Assembly (NCBI GenBank): GCA_013202725.1
Contig: JABMRH010000262.1
Span: 1 to 8,616 of the forward strand
Source: Desulfobacteraceae bacterium
Lineage (GTDB): Bacteria > Desulfobacterota > Desulfobacteria > Desulfobacterales > ETH-SRB1
Length of the DNA stretch: 8,616 bases
Reading direction: 5' to 3'
Numbering within the stretch: position 1 is the first letter of the stretch; each line of letters begins with the position of its first letter. The notes below the pieces were generated by a model. The model made no database searches. It had not been told where the DNA came from and worked only from the letters and a program-made list of their open reading frames with translations. The translations under genes and the position numbers were made by a program. This document shows, piece by piece, positions 1 to 6,328 of the stretch.

Positions 1-1284
1 CTTTTTTTGAACAGGCCCTCTTGGGCTTTCCACGCCTGCGGCAACAAAACAGAGTCGACTCCCGGAATAGAGCCTTTCCAGGAAACCGGCCCGCTCCAGC
101 ATTTTTATGACGATCCCCACCTGTCCGGCGCTCTGAGCAGAACTGATTGTTTCAGCAATTTCATTATTTCCAACGCTCAGATAATCTTTCCCCGTACTCT
201 TTAAAAAGTCAAAAACATCCTGAACTGTTTCAGGCAAAGGATAGTTCATATCAATAAAGAATTCCTGGATATAGTTATCCCCCATGGAAAAAAGGAGCGC
301 GCATGTTGATTTTTTTCCATCTCTTCCTGCTCTTCCTATCTCCTGATAATACGATTCTATAGAGCCTGGAAACTGGTAGTGGATAACCTGGCGTATGTTT
401 AATTTATCAATTCCCATCCCAAAAGCATTAGTCGCCACAATTATTTCAGAGCGTCCTGTCATAAATCGTTCCTGCACACGATTTCGCGTTTCATCGTCCA
501 TACCTGCATGGTATCCCGACACAGGATGCCCTCGATCTTTCAACAGGGTTACCACTTCATCCACACCTTTTCTCGTAGCGCAATATACAATTGCGGGAAG
601 TTTCTCTTCTGCAAGGGCTGACACAAGAGCGCCTTCTTTCTCCTTTTTATTTGCACAAAGAGCTACTTTCAATTGCAGGTTGTTGCGATAAAAGCCTGTT
701 ATAAACTGTCTGCAATTCTTAATATGAAGGCTGGAGATGATATCTAATATAACCGACTCAGTGGCAGTAGCGGTAGCGGCAAGAATCCGGTATTGTCCTA
801 TGCGTTGCAGGGTTTCCCCTAACCGCAGGTAATCAGGACGAAAATCGTGCCCCCACTGGGAGATACAATGGGCTTCATCTATTGCTACAAAACTGATTTT
901 GGAAACAGAAAGAGACTGCAGAAATTCCTTCTGGCGAAACCGTTCCGGAGCAACATACAAAAGCTTTAACTTTCCTGCTTCAAGTGTTTTAAGGGCATCT
1001 CTTTGTTTTGCCGGGGAAAGGGTGGAATTGATGAACGATGCGGCAATCCCTTTTTTTCGAAGGGCATCCACCTGATCTTTCATTAAAGCGATAAGGGGAG
1101 AAACAACGAGGGCTGTTCCCTCACGGATTAAGGCAGGAAGCTGGTAGCAAAGCGATTTCCCTCCCCCGGTTGGCATGACCACAAGAGCATCTCTTCCTTC
1201 CAGCATTGCTCTAACCACTTCTTCCTGACCTGGGCGGAACGAGGAGAGATCAAAAAATCTTTTAAGTTTGTCTAATAGTTCCAT
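1..1284 (-). CDS. recQ: RecQ-family ATP-dependent DNA helicase, C-terminus cut by window edge
   Basis: A 3'-to-5' superfamily 2 DNA helicase that unwinds recombination and replication intermediates. Translating the minus strand gives 428 uninterrupted codons that run off the left edge, so the gene is partial here, not broken. Visible motifs: FRPGQEEV (16-23, Q-motif region), Walker A MPTGGGKS (37-44), DEAH (136-139), aromatic-rich loop QWGHDFRPDY (143-152), ATATAT motif III (170-175), and motif VI QEIGRAGRDG (314-323). After motif VI there are none of the clustered zinc-binding cysteines that E. coli RecQ carries there. Instead, residues about 350-415 look like a small winged-helix segment (IVIKMLERAGFLERL). 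I recall a RecQ subgroup with this arrangement and the zinc module further on; that part would lie outside the window. The ATG at 1284 has no good Shine-Dalgarno. A TTG at 1302 in the same frame has AGGA about 10 nt upstream and would add six residues. The gene lies 53 nt after glyS and is probably co-transcribed. Confidence 0.95.
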   Translation of the reverse strand, partial: MELLDKLKRFFDLSSFRPGQEEVVRAMLEGRDALVVMPTGGGKSLCYQLPALIREGTALVVSPLIALMKDQVDALRKKGIAASFINSTLSPAKQRDALKTLEAGKLKLLYVAPERFRQKEFLQSLSVSKISFVAIDEAHCISQWGHDFRPDYLRLGETLQRIGQYRILAATATATESVILDIISSLHIKNCRQFITGFYRNNLQLKVALCANKKEKEGALVSALAEEKLPAIVYCATRKGVDEVVTLLKDRGHPVSGYHAGMDDETRNRVQERFMTGRSEIIVATNAFGMGIDKLNIRQVIHYQFPGSIESYYQEIGRAGRDGKKSTCALLFSMGDNYIQEFFIDMNYPLPETVQDVFDFLKSTGKDYLSVGNNEIAETISSAQSAGQVGIVIKMLERAGFLERLYSGSRLCFVAAGVESPRGPVQKK

Positions 1285-1294
1285 AGGGCGGGGT

Positions 1295-1328
1295 AAAGAC
1301 AAAATTTTGTTATCCTGTCATAGTCTTT
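1295..1328 (-). other. Palindrome and weak stem between glyS and recQ
   Basis: The glyS-recQ spacer contains a perfect 12-bp palindrome, ACAAAATTTTGT, at 1299-1310. Outside it, AAAGAC (1295-1300) and GTCTTT (1323-1328) are complementary and could form a 6-bp stem over a 22-nt loop that carries AGGA and the TTG at 1302. There is no U-tract following a GC stem, so this does not look like an intrinsic terminator. It could be a protein site, a weak RNA structure affecting recQ translation, or chance in AT-rich DNA. Confidence 0.25.
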
Positions 1329-1337
1329 TTGAAAAAG

Positions 1338-3431
1338 CTAAAGAGAAACAGCGCGGGTTGAAATTTTTGAAAAGTCGGCAAACAATCTAAATAGTTTTTC
1401 AATCTGTTTTAACAGTGAAAGCCTGTTGTTTCGTATGCTCGAATTTTCCGCCATTACCATTGCCCCGTCAAAAAAAGCATCAACAGAATCATGCAACGAA
1501 GCTATATCAAAAAGGGCTTGTTCAAATAATCCCTTGTCAAGATCATCCAATACCTTTTCCTTAATTTTTTTATAATCAGCAAATAAAACAGCTTCGCATT
1601 CATGCTCAAACAGGCTTTCATCTATATCGACTACATGAACAGGAGCAGCCTGTTTGATGATATTGACAACCCGCTTAAAAGCAATGGCTAAGGGTTCAAA
1701 ATCCGGCTTGGTTTTAAGTTTTTCCAGAGCACGCGCTCTGTTCCAAACATCAGGCACATTATCTGCAGAAACAGAGACAATGGCTGCTATTACGTTTTTT
1801 GAGAATCCTTTCTCGGACAAAAGATAGGCTATCCGATTTTGCAAAAAGAGATAAATCCTGTAGGAAATCTTTTTAATTTCATCGGTATTTCGTTCGCCGA
1901 ACAGCGTTACGCTCTTTTCAATCAACTCGCTTAATGAAAAGGAAAAACCTTTATCAAGCATTATCTGAACAATGCCTATTCCCTGCCGTCGAAGAGCATA
2001 TGGATCTGAAGCGCCGGTCGGAATCAACCCTGCTATGAAACAACCGCAAATGGAATCGATCTTGTCGGCAATGGCGAGAATTGCGCCTGTTTCTGTTTCA
2101 GGAAGCCGTCCTCCTGAATATGTGGGCCGATAATACTCTTCTATAGCAGATGCCACCACATCGGGTTCTCCGGCAGCAGAAGCATAAACTCTTCCCATTA
2201 CCCCTTGCAGCTTTGGGAACTCAACAACAACCTGGCTGACAAGATCGGCTTTGCACAAATAGGCGGCTCTCAATGCTTTTTGTTTAAAATCCGAATCAAA
2301 ATTTGCAGCCTCTGCCAGATATCCGGCAAGTTTTTGGACCCTCATTACTTTATCATACACGGTCCCAAGCCCGGCTTGAAAAAGAACCCCCTTTAATTTT
2401 TCCACCAAATCTTCAAAGGGTCTCTCTACATCGCTCCTGTAAAAGAATTGAGCATCTTTAAGCCTGGCTCTGAGCACCCTTTCGTGCCCCTTTGTAACCA
2501 GCGACATATCCCTGACCAATGTATTGTTCACCGCAATAAAATTCGGCATCAGATTGTTTTCTTTATCAATTACGGCAAAATATTTCTGGTATTCCCGCAT
2601 GGCGGTAATCAATATCTCACAGGGAAGCTCAAGAAATTCCTTATCAAAACCACCTGCTACAACAGCCGGATATTCAATAAGATTAGTTACAATATCAACA
2701 AGGTCATCATCTTGCAGAACCCTGCCTCCGCAATCGCCGGCTGCTTTATCGATACCGCGTGCAATCTGTTTTTTTCTTTCTTTTGGATCAATCAGCACAT
2801 AGTTAGAACGCAGGATTTCAATGTAGTCATCTGGTTTAGAAAGCCTGATCCTCCCCGGGCTCATAAAGCTGTGCCCAAAAATATATCTGCCGCTTTTTAC
2901 ATTGCCCAAAACAAACGGGACAACCTTATCTCCCAAGAGGGCCATGATCGAATGTATCGGTCTTGCAAACTCAATGGTTAAATCCGCCCATTTCATTGTT
3001 TTCGGAAACGGAACTGATAATATAACATCAGGTAAAAAATCTTTAAGAATCGTCCTTGTTGCAAGGCCTCTTTCCATTTTTCTTGCATATAAATACCGGC
3101 CTTTTTCCGTATCTTTTACTTTTAAACTGCCTACAGAAATTCCAATCTTGTCGGCAAATTTCTCTGCGGCCAGAGTAGGCCTGTTATCTTTATCAAAAGC
3201 GATTCTTTCAGGAGGCCCTGTAATCTCGGTTACCAGGCGCTTCTGCCTGCCGGCAACATCCGCAACTTCCACTGCAAGCCTTCTCGGCGTTCCAAAAGTC
3301 CTGGCCTTGCCGTGTTCAATACGCGCATTGTCCATGCCTTGTAAAATCAGCTCTGAAAGACTCCTCAAGGCCGGTTCAATATAACCGGCAGGAATTTCCT
3401 CTGTACCTATTTCAAGTAAAAAAGTGTTCAT
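1338..3431 (-). CDS. glyS: Glycyl-tRNA synthetase beta subunit
   Basis: Beta subunit of the alpha2-beta2 bacterial glycyl-tRNA synthetase, which charges tRNA-Gly in the cytoplasm. The beta chain mainly binds and positions the tRNA, while the alpha chain holds the aminoacylation site. Its 697 residues match the usual family length of about 690. Hallmarks: N-terminal FLLEIGTEEIPA (4-15), ELPCEILITAMREYQKYF (268-285), FFYRSD (329-334), the KADLVSQVVVEFPKLQGVMG stretch (394-413) of the HD-like region, GASDPYALRRQGIGIV (473-488), and the C-terminal VMVMAENSSIRNNRLSLL / ADFSKI region (658-690). The ATG at 3431 begins two bases after the glyQ stop and has AGGGA five bases upstream, inside the 3' end of glyQ. 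This suggests translational coupling and matched subunit output. No frameshift or internal stop was seen. Confidence 0.98.
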   Translation of the reverse strand: MNTFLLEIGTEEIPAGYIEPALRSLSELILQGMDNARIEHGKARTFGTPRRLAVEVADVAGRQKRLVTEITGPPERIAFDKDNRPTLAAEKFADKIGISVGSLKVKDTEKGRYLYARKMERGLATRTILKDFLPDVILSVPFPKTMKWADLTIEFARPIHSIMALLGDKVVPFVLGNVKSGRYIFGHSFMSPGRIRLSKPDDYIEILRSNYVLIDPKERKKQIARGIDKAAGDCGGRVLQDDDLVDIVTNLIEYPAVVAGGFDKEFLELPCEILITAMREYQKYFAVIDKENNLMPNFIAVNNTLVRDMSLVTKGHERVLRARLKDAQFFYRSDVERPFEDLVEKLKGVLFQAGLGTVYDKVMRVQKLAGYLAEAANFDSDFKQKALRAAYLCKADLVSQVVVEFPKLQGVMGRVYASAAGEPDVVASAIEEYYRPTYSGGRLPETETGAILAIADKIDSICGCFIAGLIPTGASDPYALRRQGIGIVQIMLDKGFSFSLSELIEKSVTLFGERNTDEIKKISYRIYLFLQNRIAYLLSEKGFSKNVIAAIVSVSADNVPDVWNRARALEKLKTKPDFEPLAIAFKRVVNIIKQAAPVHVVDIDESLFEHECEAVLFADYKKIKEKVLDDLDKGLFEQALFDIASLHDSVDAFFDGAMVMAENSSIRNNRLSLLKQIEKLFRLFADFSKISTRAVSL

Positions 3432-3433
3432 GT

Positions 3434-4318
3434 TTATCCCTGGTTACTAAAATTACGCATTAATGGAAAACCCATGGCTTTCCGCTGGTTCAGATATTGT
3501 TCAGCACAGGCTCTTGCAAGATTTCTTATCCGTGCGATATAACCGGTTCTCTCTGTTACGCTGATCGCTCCGCGGGCATCAAGAAGGTTAAAGGTGTGTG
3601 AACATTTCAGGCAATATTCATAAGCCGGAAGAATGAGCGGCCTATTAATCATCTGCATGGCTTCATTTTCGTATTTGTTAAAAAGATCCAGAAGCATATC
3701 TACGTCAGCCTTTTCGAAATTATATGTTGACTGCTCCACTTCCTGTTGATGATATATATCTCCATAAGTTATATTGTCGTTCCATTTCAAATCAAACACA
3801 TTATCTACACCCTGAAGATACATTGCAATGCGCTCCAGGCCGTAAGTAAGCTCCACTGATACGGGTGATAATTCAATACTACCCGCCAGTTGAAAATAGG
3901 TAAATTGAGTAATCTCCATGCCGTCCAGCCAGACCTCCCATCCCAGACCTGACGCTCCAAGAGTCGGTGATTCCCAGTCGTCTTCAACAAACCTTATATC
4001 ATGATCAAGAGAATTGATTCCAAGAGCCTTTAAGCTCTGGAGGTACTGTTTCTGCACATCAACCGGAGATGGCTTGAGTATTACCTGGAACTGATAATAA
4101 TGCTGCAATCGATTTGGATTTTCACCATAACGGCCGTCTGTAGGGCGTCTGGATGGCTGGACATAAGCCGCATTCCAGGGCTCAGGGCCAAGGACCTTAA
4201 GAAGTGTTGCAGGGTGAAATGTTCCTGCGCCGACCTCAATGTCATAAGGCTGAATAAGCGTGCATCCTTTGCGTGCCCAGAACTGCTGTAATGATAGTAT
4301 TACTTCCTGAAAATACAT
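3434..4318 (-). CDS. glyQ: Glycyl-tRNA synthetase alpha subunit
   Basis: Catalytic class II subunit of glycyl-tRNA synthetase. It activates glycine with ATP and transfers it to tRNA-Gly together with GlyS. The 294 residues are close to the roughly 300 typical of the family. Diagnostic segments: the start MYFQEVILSLQQFWARKGC (1-19), QPYDIEVGAGTFHPAT (23-38), the motif 2 region YVQPSRRPTDGRYGENPNR (52-70), WEVWLDGMEITQFTYFQ (127-143), the motif 3-like ELTYGLERIAMYLQGVDNVFDL (155-176), and VTERTGYIARIRNLARACAEQYL (254-276). The ATG at 4318 has AGGGA about six bases upstream and matches the expected family start. It precedes glyS by only two bases. A 144-nt leader separates it from the kinase gene, the largest gap in the operon, so it may have its own promoter or processing site. 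The sequence appears intact and ordinary. Confidence 0.98.
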   Translation of the reverse strand: MYFQEVILSLQQFWARKGCTLIQPYDIEVGAGTFHPATLLKVLGPEPWNAAYVQPSRRPTDGRYGENPNRLQHYYQFQVILKPSPVDVQKQYLQSLKALGINSLDHDIRFVEDDWESPTLGASGLGWEVWLDGMEITQFTYFQLAGSIELSPVSVELTYGLERIAMYLQGVDNVFDLKWNDNITYGDIYHQQEVEQSTYNFEKADVDMLLDLFNKYENEAMQMINRPLILPAYEYCLKCSHTFNLLDARGAISVTERTGYIARIRNLARACAEQYLNQRKAMGFPLMRNFSNQG

Positions 4319-4463
4319 TTATTTCCCTCGATTTACCTTTTGATGAACTCGTAAAGAGCCCAAATTCATCAGGTGTTAAGTGTTAAATATAATTTTGAGT
4401 TTTTAATTTAAAATTATTCCCTTCCTAACAGTCTTCAACCTAATCCCCTAATCCCCTAATCCT
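4319..4463 (-). promoter_or_regulatory. glyQ leader region, possible internal promoter
   Basis: Reading towards glyQ, this leader contains the G-rich tandem repeat, then an AT-rich stretch with an 8-bp inverted repeat (ATAATTTT at 4389-4396 and AAAATTAT at 4410-4417, 13-nt loop), then a bulged hairpin, then the glyQ ribosome binding site AGGGA. TATATT on the minus strand (4386-4391) is a fair -10 candidate, but I find no convincing -35 at 16-18 bp. TTGAAG followed about 16 bp later by TAATTT is an equally weak alternative. The AT-only inverted repeat may simply reflect base composition. I infer a possible secondary promoter for glyQS because of the gap length; the sequence does not prove it. 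Confidence 0.3.
4341..4371 (-). repeat. Bulged hairpin in the glyQ leader, possibly a dispersed repeat
   Basis: TGATGAA (4341-4347) and TTCATCA (4365-4371) are perfect complements. On the minus strand the inner bases extend the stem: CTC pairs with the GAG that directly adjoins TTCATCA, closing a TTTAC loop, with TTTGGG bulged on the 5' side. This gives 10 bp in total, ending about 22 nt before the glyQ start codon. The arm containing GAGTTCATCA resembles, from memory, a short intergenic repeat seen in some deltaproteobacterial genomes; I cannot confirm that here. There is no downstream T-tract in the transcript, so it does not look like an intrinsic terminator. Confidence 0.45.
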
Positions 4464-4480
4464 CTAATCCTCTAATCCCT
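4441..4480 (-). repeat. 8-bp tandem repeat, five units, overlapping the kinase stop codon
   Basis: Five consecutive 8-bp units occur on the plus strand: TAATCCCC twice, TAATCCTC twice, then TAATCCCT. On the coding strand this reads as GGGGATTA / GAGGATTA units, a G-rich telomere-like pattern. The array covers the last codons and the TAG stop (4464-4466) of the GHMP kinase and runs into the glyQ leader. Because eight is not a multiple of three and each unit carries TTAG, every reading frame meets a stop within a few units. Copy number could vary by slippage. Confidence 0.85.
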
Positions 4481-5531
4481 GATCAACCACTAACCCTTTG
4501 GAATCAATATCCACATCAAGCAGACATGCCTCTTTTCTGCTCAAAAGAGTCTTTTCCCAAATATCCTTTAATCTGTCAATATCTTCAATCTCGCCTATCG
4601 CCCAGATACAGCCCCCGCCGCCGGCTCCTGTATATCTTGCGCCGCATCTGTTTTTAACAGCCGAACCAACGAGTTTTGCTCCCATCTTATCAAGCACGTC
4701 GGGTGTCATTTTTCTCCTTATAGCTGTTTCCCTGTTCATTGAAACGCAGGCTTCTTTAAAGTTTCTTTCAAAAAGAGCGTCACTAAACCTTTGTGTGCAT
4801 GAAATTATCTCTGCCCAGAGTTTGCGGTGTTTGCCGGAAATAAACTGCTTAACCCACCTTTTGTTAATATTCTTCGATTCATGGGGAATTCCGCAATAGG
4901 CAAGAAGGAGATGCTTATTTAAGTTTTTATGAAAAGTTTTCTTGACGATAGTTTTTTTTCTGAAAGAGGGGCCATTAATTATAGCGGGCCAGTACCATGC
5001 GTTAACTCCTCCATAGACGGAAGCAAGCTGATCCTGAAGTCCGCACGGCACGCCTGCGACACTCTCTTCAAGAGCGTGCGCAAGCAGCGCAATTTTTTGC
5101 CTTGACCCAAGACCGACTGTTTGCATTTGAGCGAGCTTTGAAAATGCCGCAATAAGAGCAACCGCGGCCGCGGATGAACCTCCCAGAGCGCTGCAAGGAG
5201 GTGATGACGAGTCAATATCAATATGTACGCCTTCAGCTCCAAAATAGGCCGCAATCGCAAACATAAGCCCTAAAGGATGATTAAAAGGGGCTTTGTCTGA
5301 GGAATATTCTGCGCTTTTAAAACCCCTTGAAGAAATCTTTACGATCCCTTCTTTATAAGGGAAAAGGCGGACCCTGGTTCTTAAATTCACCGCTATGTTG
5401 AAGGTGCATGGAGAAAGATGCCTGAGCGGATAATAAAATGTGCTAATATCCAGAGTTCCTCCCATGTCGATTCTGCACGGCGCAGATGCTTCAATATGAC
5501 GTTTTTCAAGAATACTTCTTATGCTCTGCAT
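4464..5531 (-). CDS. GHMP-superfamily sugar kinase, heptokinase or galactokinase-like
   Basis: A 355-residue small-molecule kinase of the GHMP fold, expected to transfer a phosphate from ATP to a sugar or sugar phosphate in the cytoplasm. The three family motifs are visible: motif 1 SAPCRIDMGGTLDI (16-29), the phosphate-binding loop PPCSALGGSSAAA (111-123), and motif 3 GAGGGGCIW (302-310). CGLQDQLASVYGG (163-175) contains a likely catalytic Asp167 and resembles the GKQDQ segment of D-glycero-D-manno-heptose 7-phosphate kinases (HddA), as does the SAPxRI...GGT start. That similarity is my judgement; the substrate cannot be assigned, and no heptose, LPS or galactose genes are adjacent. The ATG at 5531 lies five bases after the recO stop, with AAGGA about nine bases upstream provided by a short direct repeat. 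Both ends of the gene sit in GGATTA-type repeats. The last residues, QGLED, are encoded by repeat sequence. Confidence 0.88.
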   Translation of the reverse strand: MQSIRSILEKRHIEASAPCRIDMGGTLDISTFYYPLRHLSPCTFNIAVNLRTRVRLFPYKEGIVKISSRGFKSAEYSSDKAPFNHPLGLMFAIAAYFGAEGVHIDIDSSSPPCSALGGSSAAAVALIAAFSKLAQMQTVGLGSRQKIALLAHALEESVAGVPCGLQDQLASVYGGVNAWYWPAIINGPSFRKKTIVKKTFHKNLNKHLLLAYCGIPHESKNINKRWVKQFISGKHRKLWAEIISCTQRFSDALFERNFKEACVSMNRETAIRRKMTPDVLDKMGAKLVGSAVKNRCGARYTGAGGGGCIWAIGEIEDIDRLKDIWEKTLLSRKEACLLDVDIDSKGLVVDQGLED

Positions 5532-5557
5532 ACCCCTTAATCCTTACCCCTTAATCC
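5531..5557 (-). repeat. 13-bp direct repeat at the recO-kinase junction
   Basis: TACCCCTTAATCC occurs perfectly at 5531-5543 and 5545-5557, a 14-bp period. On the coding strand it reads GGATTAAGGGGTA. It encodes the last residues and the TAA stop of recO, supplies the AAGGA ribosome binding site of the kinase gene, and touches the kinase ATG. CAGGGATTA at its recO-side end is identical to the sequence that begins the repeat at the other end of the kinase gene. Confidence 0.8.
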
Positions 5558-6325
5558 CTGCTCCTGTCTTATCTGACGCAAAAAAGCAAGACTTCGCGGC
5601 TCCTTTCCCAAATGATAAGGCACAAACATTTCCATAAATTCCAGGCCTTCCTTTAAAGCCTGGCTGGAAAATTTGATCCTGCTCACCTTATCCAAATCTC
5701 CGCTTTTGATCCAGAGAAGCTGCTTTATAGTCCCTTTTGAAAGAGATATCTGTCGTGACGATCCAGGCGCACACTTTTCACATACAAGCCCGCCCTTTTT
5801 AAGATCAAACACCACCTCGTTTTTTTTCATCTTCTCAAGCTTAATCTTGCATAAGCTGCAACGGTTTAAATTCGGGCAAAGACCCGACATGGCAATAAAT
5901 CTTATCTGGAACTGAATGCTAAGAGCTCTGTCAGGTATTTGTCCAAGATCGAGTTCGCATAAAACATGCTGAAACAGATGATAAAGCTGGTTTTGCCTTC
6001 CGCCTTCTTCCATCCATTCATTTATCAGTTCCGCCCAGTAGCTTGCGTATGCCGTCTTTATTACATCTTCTCTTATTCCGGCAAATGGATGTTTTAATGC
6101 AGCCTCCTGTAAAATAGAAAGTCCTGGCCTGCGACCTGCGCTGCACACAATATCTAAAACAGAAAAGAGTTCAAGAATACCTGAAAATCGTCTTGCGCTT
6201 TTTTTTGCGGATTTGGCTATTACAGAAATCTTTCCTTTATTTAACGTAAAAAAGGTAATTATAAGATCATAGTCTCCAAAATCCGTGCGGCGGAGCATGA
6301 TAGCTGGCGTGGAAAAGCTCGACAT
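5537..6325 (-). CDS. recO: DNA repair protein RecO
   Basis: RecO helps load RecA onto SSB-coated single-stranded DNA in the RecFOR recombination pathway and anneals complementary strands. The 262-residue product has the expected parts: an N-terminal OB-fold (about 1-80, beginning TPAIMLRRTDFGDYDLIITFFT and including GKISVIAKSAKKS at 31-43), a helical middle region, and a zinc-binding segment with NRCSLC (154-159) and VCEKC (181-185), giving Cys156, 159, 182 and 185. The late HLGKEPRSLAFL (238-249) is also characteristic. It starts three bases after the mgtE stop; the sequence upstream of ATG 6325 lacks a clear Shine-Dalgarno, so translation is probably coupled to mgtE. Met10 is a possible alternative start but has no better site. 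The last residues, QGLRGKD, come from a short direct repeat and probably are not conserved. Confidence 0.95.
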   Translation of the reverse strand: MSSFSTPAIMLRRTDFGDYDLIITFFTLNKGKISVIAKSAKKSARRFSGILELFSVLDIVCSAGRRPGLSILQEAALKHPFAGIREDVIKTAYASYWAELINEWMEEGGRQNQLYHLFQHVLCELDLGQIPDRALSIQFQIRFIAMSGLCPNLNRCSLCKIKLEKMKKNEVVFDLKKGGLVCEKCAPGSSRQISLSKGTIKQLLWIKSGDLDKVSRIKFSSQALKEGLEFMEMFVPYHLGKEPRSLAFLRQIRQEQGLRGKD

Positions 6326-6328
6326 CCG

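Noticed and set aside
7..691. Plus-strand open frames of 65 and 98 codons in the left end
   Set aside because: The minus strand here encodes an uninterrupted RecQ with all helicase motifs, so these frames are antisense by-products.
1..1284. recQ as a pseudogene
   Set aside because: Translating the minus strand gives 428 codons without a stop or frameshift; it only lacks a 3' end because the window stops.
2448..3384. Two long plus-strand open frames (177 and 160 codons) antisense to glyS
   Set aside because: They lie wholly within strongly conserved glyS coding sequence, show no recognisable domain and have no supporting ribosome binding sites; they are composition shadows.
4319..4463. T-box or glycine riboswitch ahead of glyQS
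   Set aside because: The leader is too short and has no T-box consensus, specifier-loop architecture or glycine aptamer features; T-boxes would also be unexpected in this type of organism.
5162..5173. GC-rich 12-bp palindrome CCGCGGCCGCGG
   Set aside because: It falls in the codons for the Ser-Ala-Ala-Ala run of the kinase phosphate-binding loop, so codon choice explains it.
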